7,626 bases of DNA from Verrucomicrobiota bacterium (GTDB lineage: Bacteria; Verrucomicrobiota; Verrucomicrobiia; Limisphaerales; DSYF01): assembly GCA_025457725.1 (NCBI GenBank), contig JALOTU010000185.1, forward strand, positions 1 to 7,626, given 5' to 3'. A program made the position numbers and the translations under genes. Positions 5,428-7,626 of this stretch are shown here, in pieces. The notes beneath the pieces are model-generated. The model searched no databases, was not told the origin of the DNA, and was given only the letters and a program-made list of their open reading frames with translations. The number at the start of each line of letters is the position of its first letter. Within the stretch, counting starts at the first letter, position 1.

Positions 5428-6838
5428 GCTGAATGCCCTGTCGCTGGATTTGTATGCCCTGACCATGGTGCAGGGTTACCTGGCGCATGACATGCACCAG
5501 ACCGCGGTGTTCGAGTTCTTCGTGCGTCAGCAGCCCCGGCATCGGAACTTCCTCCTGGCCGCCGGTGTGGAACAGGTTCTGGACGATCTGGCACAGATGC
5601 GGATTTCCTCCGGGGAGCTGGAATGGCTTTCACGGCAGGACGGCCTCACGCAGGAGCTGTTGAACTGGTTGCGGGGTTTCCGTTTCACCGGTGAGGTTCA
5701 CGCGATGCCCGAGGGAACCGTGTTCTTCGCCAACGAACCGGTTCTGCGCGTCACCGCACCGTTGCCGCAGGCGCAGCTGATTGAGGCGCGCGTGATCAAC
5801 CGGCTCCAGTTCCAGACGATGATCGCCTCGAAGGCCGTTCGTTGCGCTCTCGCGGCGCCCGGAAAGCAGCTGGTGGATTACGGGCTGCGTCGCGCGCATG
5901 GTCTGGAGGCCGGCCTGTTCGCCGCCCGGGCCAGTTACCTGGCCGGGTTCCATGGCACTTCAAATGTCCAGGCCGGCCGGCAGTTCGGCATTCCCTTGTA
6001 TGGCACCATGGCCCATGCGTTTGTGGAGGCGCACGATTCGGAATCCGAGGCCTTCGAGCATTTCGCCACCGCCAATCCAGACCGGGTGGTGCTCATCCTG
6101 GACACAGACGACACCGAAGCCGCAGCGAAGAAGGTGGTCGCGTTGGCCCCAAAACTCATGAAGAGGGACATCACCATCCGGGGCGTCCGCATCGACAGCG
6201 GCGATCTGGCCGAACATGCCCGCCGGGTGCGGAGCATCCTGGACGAGGCCGGATTGATGGACATCCAGGTCTTTGCCAGCGGCAATCTGGATGAATTCGC
6301 CCTCCAACAACTCGTGTCCGAGTCGGCGGCATTCGATGGATTTGGCGTCGGGACCAGCCTCGCCACCGCCCTGGACGCGCCTGCTTTGAACTGCGCCTAC
6401 AAGCTGCAATCCTACGCGGGCCAGCCACGCCGGAAGTCCTCTGAAGGCAAGGCCACCAGGCCTGGCGCCAAACAGGTCCACCGGGCGGTTGACCGCAATG
6501 GTTGCATGACCCGGGATACGGTCAGCTTGGAGTCGGAGGCGTCGCCGGGGGGCAACCCGCTGTTGAAACACCTCATGGCCGGCGGGGAGCGCACGGCGTC
6601 GGAGATCCCGCTCGCCCTGGCCCGCGAGTATGTGGCCGGGCAGATCGACAAGCTGCCGCCCGCGCTTCGTTCCCTGGACCCCACCGATCTGTTTCCGGTG
6701 ACAGTGTCCGAGTCGGTGACGCGGCTGGCCGCCACACTGGATGCGGAGCGCGCCGGGAGCGCCGGCTCGCCGGGCAACCGACCTTTCGACGCCACGAACA
6801 AGCAGCACCGGCTGAAAACCAGCGGGGAACCGGCATGA
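5417..6838 (+). CDS. pncB: Nicotinate phosphoribosyltransferase
   Basis: Converts nicotinate and phosphoribosyl pyrophosphate, with ATP hydrolysis, to nicotinate mononucleotide, feeding NAD synthesis; it uses the product of the adjacent pncA. The protein has 473 aa, within the family range. Seen: N-terminal SLDLYALTMVQGY (9-21), FEFFVRQQP (32-40), the LRRAHG region at 157-162, AGFHGTSNV (176-184), YGTMAHAFVEAH (195-206) whose H200 matches the autophosphorylated catalytic histidine, VRIDSGDL (258-265), and the phosphate-binding FGVGTSLAT (309-317). The core is complete. The start is GTG at 5417, inside the end of pncA, with GGAGG at 5403-5407 nine nt upstream; this keeps the N-terminus at the family position. 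Its TGA (6836-6838) overlaps the ATG of the following remnant (ATGA), suggesting that an intact third operon gene once followed. A long minus-strand frame across this gene is a codon-bias shadow. Confidence 0.94.
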   Translation: MRTELNALSLDLYALTMVQGYLAHDMHQTAVFEFFVRQQPRHRNFLLAAGVEQVLDDLAQMRISSGELEWLSRQDGLTQELLNWLRGFRFTGEVHAMPEGTVFFANEPVLRVTAPLPQAQLIEARVINRLQFQTMIASKAVRCALAAPGKQLVDYGLRRAHGLEAGLFAARASYLAGFHGTSNVQAGRQFGIPLYGTMAHAFVEAHDSESEAFEHFATANPDRVVLILDTDDTEAAAKKVVALAPKLMKRDITIRGVRIDSGDLAEHARRVRSILDEAGLMDIQVFASGNLDEFALQQLVSESAAFDGFGVGTSLATALDAPALNCAYKLQSYAGQPRRKSSEGKATRPGAKQVHRAVDRNGCMTRDTVSLESEASPGGNPLLKHLMAGGERTASEIPLALAREYVAGQIDKLPPALRSLDPTDLFPVTVSESVTRLAATLDAERAGSAGSPGNRPFDATNKQHRLKTSGEPA

Positions 6839-6988
6839 GAAGAAACGTCGCCCAGAAACTGATCGAGTCGCATCTGGTGGAATCGGACGCGCAACCGCAC
6901 CTGCGAATTGGAACACGGCCTGAGTCCACAACAGGCCGAAATGGTTCTGGCCGGCAGCCTCATCAACACCATCCGGGAAGACGAGTGA
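6835..6988 (+). pseudogene. Collapsed aconitase-family remnant: N-terminus joined out of frame to C-terminus
   Basis: ATG 6835 overlaps the pncB stop and begins MRRNVAQKLIESHLVES. This resembles the N-terminus of the roughly 650-aa bacterial aconitate hydratase/homoaconitase family (NVAQKLIESHLVEG followed by GEEIxLxIDQTLTQDATGT). The IDQTLTQDATGT block and all catalytic and Fe-S cysteine regions are absent. From about 6890 the next frame reads CELEHGLSPQQAEMVLAG then SLINTIREDE and stops at TGA 6986-6988; this resembles the extreme aconitase C-terminus (LSPRQxxxxLAGGxxN). The two parts are one base out of frame. The simplest reading is that about 1.8 kb or more of an aconitase gene was deleted, leaving both ends. 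Read in its first frame the ORF gives 57 low-complexity-tailed residues ending at 7008, probably not functional. Family recognition is from memory of the motifs. A misassembly is the main alternative. Confidence 0.6.
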
Positions 6989-7004
6989 CGAAACGCACGA
7001 TTTC

Positions 7005-7464
7005 ATGAAATGGAAACTGATCAACAAAACACCGCAGACCTACGCGGTGGTCCTGAACGAGGGAGAGGAGGTCATGCAGTCCTTGCACGCGTTCGCGGCC
7101 CAGGAGCGATTGACCGGAGGTCGCTTCAGCGGCATCGGCGCGTTTTCCGAGGTCATGCTGGGGCACTTCAAACCGGAGAAGCGGGGCTACAAGCGCATCC
7201 CGATCCCGGAGCAGGTGGAGGTGCTCTCGCTCACGGGGGACGTGACCATGGAGAACGGCTCGCCCCAGCTCGCCCCAGCTGCACGCGCAGGTGGTCGTGG
7301 GCAAATCCGATGGCACCGCGCACGGCGGCCATCTCATCGCGGCCCGCGCGCGGCCCATGCTGGAAGTCGTCCTGGTTGAATCCGCTTCCCATCTGCGCCG
7401 GGTGCACGATGAACGCAGCGGCCTGGCGCTGCTCAGTTTTGACGGAACTTTGGATATCGCATAA
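7005..7464 (+). pseudogene. PPC/DUF296-domain protein gene broken by a 10-bp tandem duplication
   Basis: The ATG at 7005 begins MKWKLINKTPQTYAVVLNEG and continues with FSGIGAFSEVMLGHF and YKRIPIPEQVEVLSLTGDV, typical of bacterial PPC (plants and prokaryotes conserved; DUF296) domain proteins. After MENGSPQL the frame is lost at a tandem repeat (7261-7280) and ends early at 7379 with an arginine-rich nonsense tail. The next frame continues from 7279 with LHAQVVVGKSDGTAHGGHL and MLEVVLVESASHLRR, and ends at TAA 7462-7464. That half carries the conserved GGHL motif and histidines. With one repeat copy removed the gene would encode 149 aa, the normal family length. The function of bacterial PPC proteins is poorly known; plant homologues with AT-hooks bind DNA, but no AT-hook is seen here. 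There is no strong ribosome binding site; it may have relied on coupling to the upstream gene. Confidence 0.85.
7261..7280 (+). repeat. Exact 10-bp tandem duplication causing a +1 frameshift
   Basis: CGCCCCAGCT is present twice back to back (7261-7270 and 7271-7280). Because ten is not a multiple of three, the second copy shifts the PPC gene out of frame. Deleting either copy rejoins the two halves of the protein at SPQLHAQ with no residue out of place. It could arise by replication slippage, could be reversible, or could be a sequencing or assembly error. Confidence 0.95.
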
Positions 7465-7489
7465 GCCAACACAACAAGGAAAGGAAACC

Positions 7490-7626
7490 ATGAACACAAC
7501 CAACACAATGATGCGGGCGGGCCTGGCAGGGATTCTCTGCGTGGCTCTATCCGGCTGCAAACCCGGCACCCCATACGCCGAACCCGACACTGCTGCAGGC
7601 ACCCGGACCGCTGTGGCAGTGCTGGA
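7490..7626 (+). CDS. Lipoprotein, probably periplasmic Cu/Zn superoxide dismutase, N-terminal fragment
   Basis: Only 45 codons and two bases are present before the right edge. Residues 1-23 form a bacterial lipoprotein signal: a short polar start with R9, a hydrophobic stretch AGLAGILCVAL, and a lipobox LSGC with C23 as the lipidated cysteine, followed by K24. A short Pro/Thr-rich linker leads to TRTAVAVL at 39-45, which resembles the first beta strand of Cu/Zn superoxide dismutases (KAVAVLKG). On that basis it is likely an exported SOD that converts superoxide to peroxide and oxygen, but the copper and zinc ligands lie outside the window. ATG 7490 has a good purine-rich ribosome binding site, AAGGAAAGGA at 7476-7485. 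It starts 25 nt after the end of the broken PPC gene and is probably part of the same transcript. The lipoprotein call is firm; the SOD call is tentative. Confidence 0.6.
   Translation, partial: MNTTNTMMRAGLAGILCVALSGCKPGTPYAEPDTAAGTRTAVAVL

Noticed and set aside
4786..5466. A 226-codon minus-strand open frame opposite pncA
   Set aside because: Antisense shadow of pncA, which has every catalytic residue and a strong ribosome binding site on the plus strand.
6901..7008. Tail of the 57-codon frame after pncB as a genuine small protein
   Set aside because: The tail rich in Arg, His and Gly looks like an out-of-frame product, while the alternative frame gives an aconitase-like C-terminus.
5960..7027. 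A 355-codon minus-strand open frame opposite pncB
   Set aside because: It mirrors pncB codons, shows no domain motifs, and the plus strand encodes a clear nicotinate phosphoribosyltransferase. Long antisense frames are common in GC-rich DNA.
7281..7379. C-terminal 33 residues of the uninterrupted PPC frame
   Set aside because: They are an Arg/Ala/Gly-rich frameshift product; the conserved family sequence continues in the neighbouring frame.
1..7626. CRISPR arrays, tRNA or rRNA genes, insertion sequences, attachment sites
   Set aside because: No regularly spaced repeats, cloverleaf-like segments, transposase-like proteins or long terminal inverted repeats were seen by eye on either strand.

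Overview
The window is GC-rich bacterial chromosome with densely packed genes. It holds no rRNA, tRNA, CRISPR array, transposase or phage gene that I can recognise. The mix of genes and protein styles (double PRC-barrel protein ending in YYGxPxYW, pncA-pncB pair, PPC/DUF296 protein, NarL-type two-component parts) reminds me of Verrucomicrobiota. That placement is an impression from the sequence, not a search result.

Layout. On the minus strand lie the 5' part of a type II NADH dehydrogenase gene (1-561, running off the left edge) and, upstream of it, a PAS-containing NarL/DesK-class histidine kinase (731-1843). Diverging from the kinase, everything to the right is on the plus strand: a two-repeat PRC-barrel protein (2002-2781), a non-haem bacterioferritin-like diiron protein (2863-3306), a NarL/LuxR-type response regulator (3465-4121), a receiver-only response regulator (4235-4672), a possible 34-residue ORF (4679-4783), nicotinamidase pncA (4783-5427), nicotinate phosphoribosyltransferase pncB (5417-6838), a collapsed aconitase remnant (6835-6988), a frameshifted PPC/DUF296 gene (7005-7464), and the start of a lipoprotein that looks like a periplasmic Cu/Zn superoxide dismutase (7490 to the right edge).

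How the genes fit together. The kinase and the two regulators are of matching type and probably form one split signalling system around the PRC-barrel and ferritin genes. pncA and pncB overlap by 11 nt and encode consecutive steps of NAD salvage (nicotinamide to nicotinate to nicotinate mononucleotide). NADH dehydrogenase, iron storage, NAD salvage and superoxide dismutase suggest a redox or stress-response neighbourhood. This is inference from gene content.

Most notable points. (1) The PPC gene is broken by an exact 10-bp tandem duplication, and removing one copy restores a complete family-like protein. (2) Directly after pncB is a ~150-bp ORF that looks like the N-terminus of aconitase joined, one base out of frame, to the C-terminus of aconitase. 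(3) The second regulator stops before its expected DNA-binding domain, yet the same frame reopens after the TAA with a faint LuxR-like LSGRE motif and ends overlapping the pncA start. (4) A strong stem-loop sits just upstream of the ferritin start. I found no clear new defence or mobile system.
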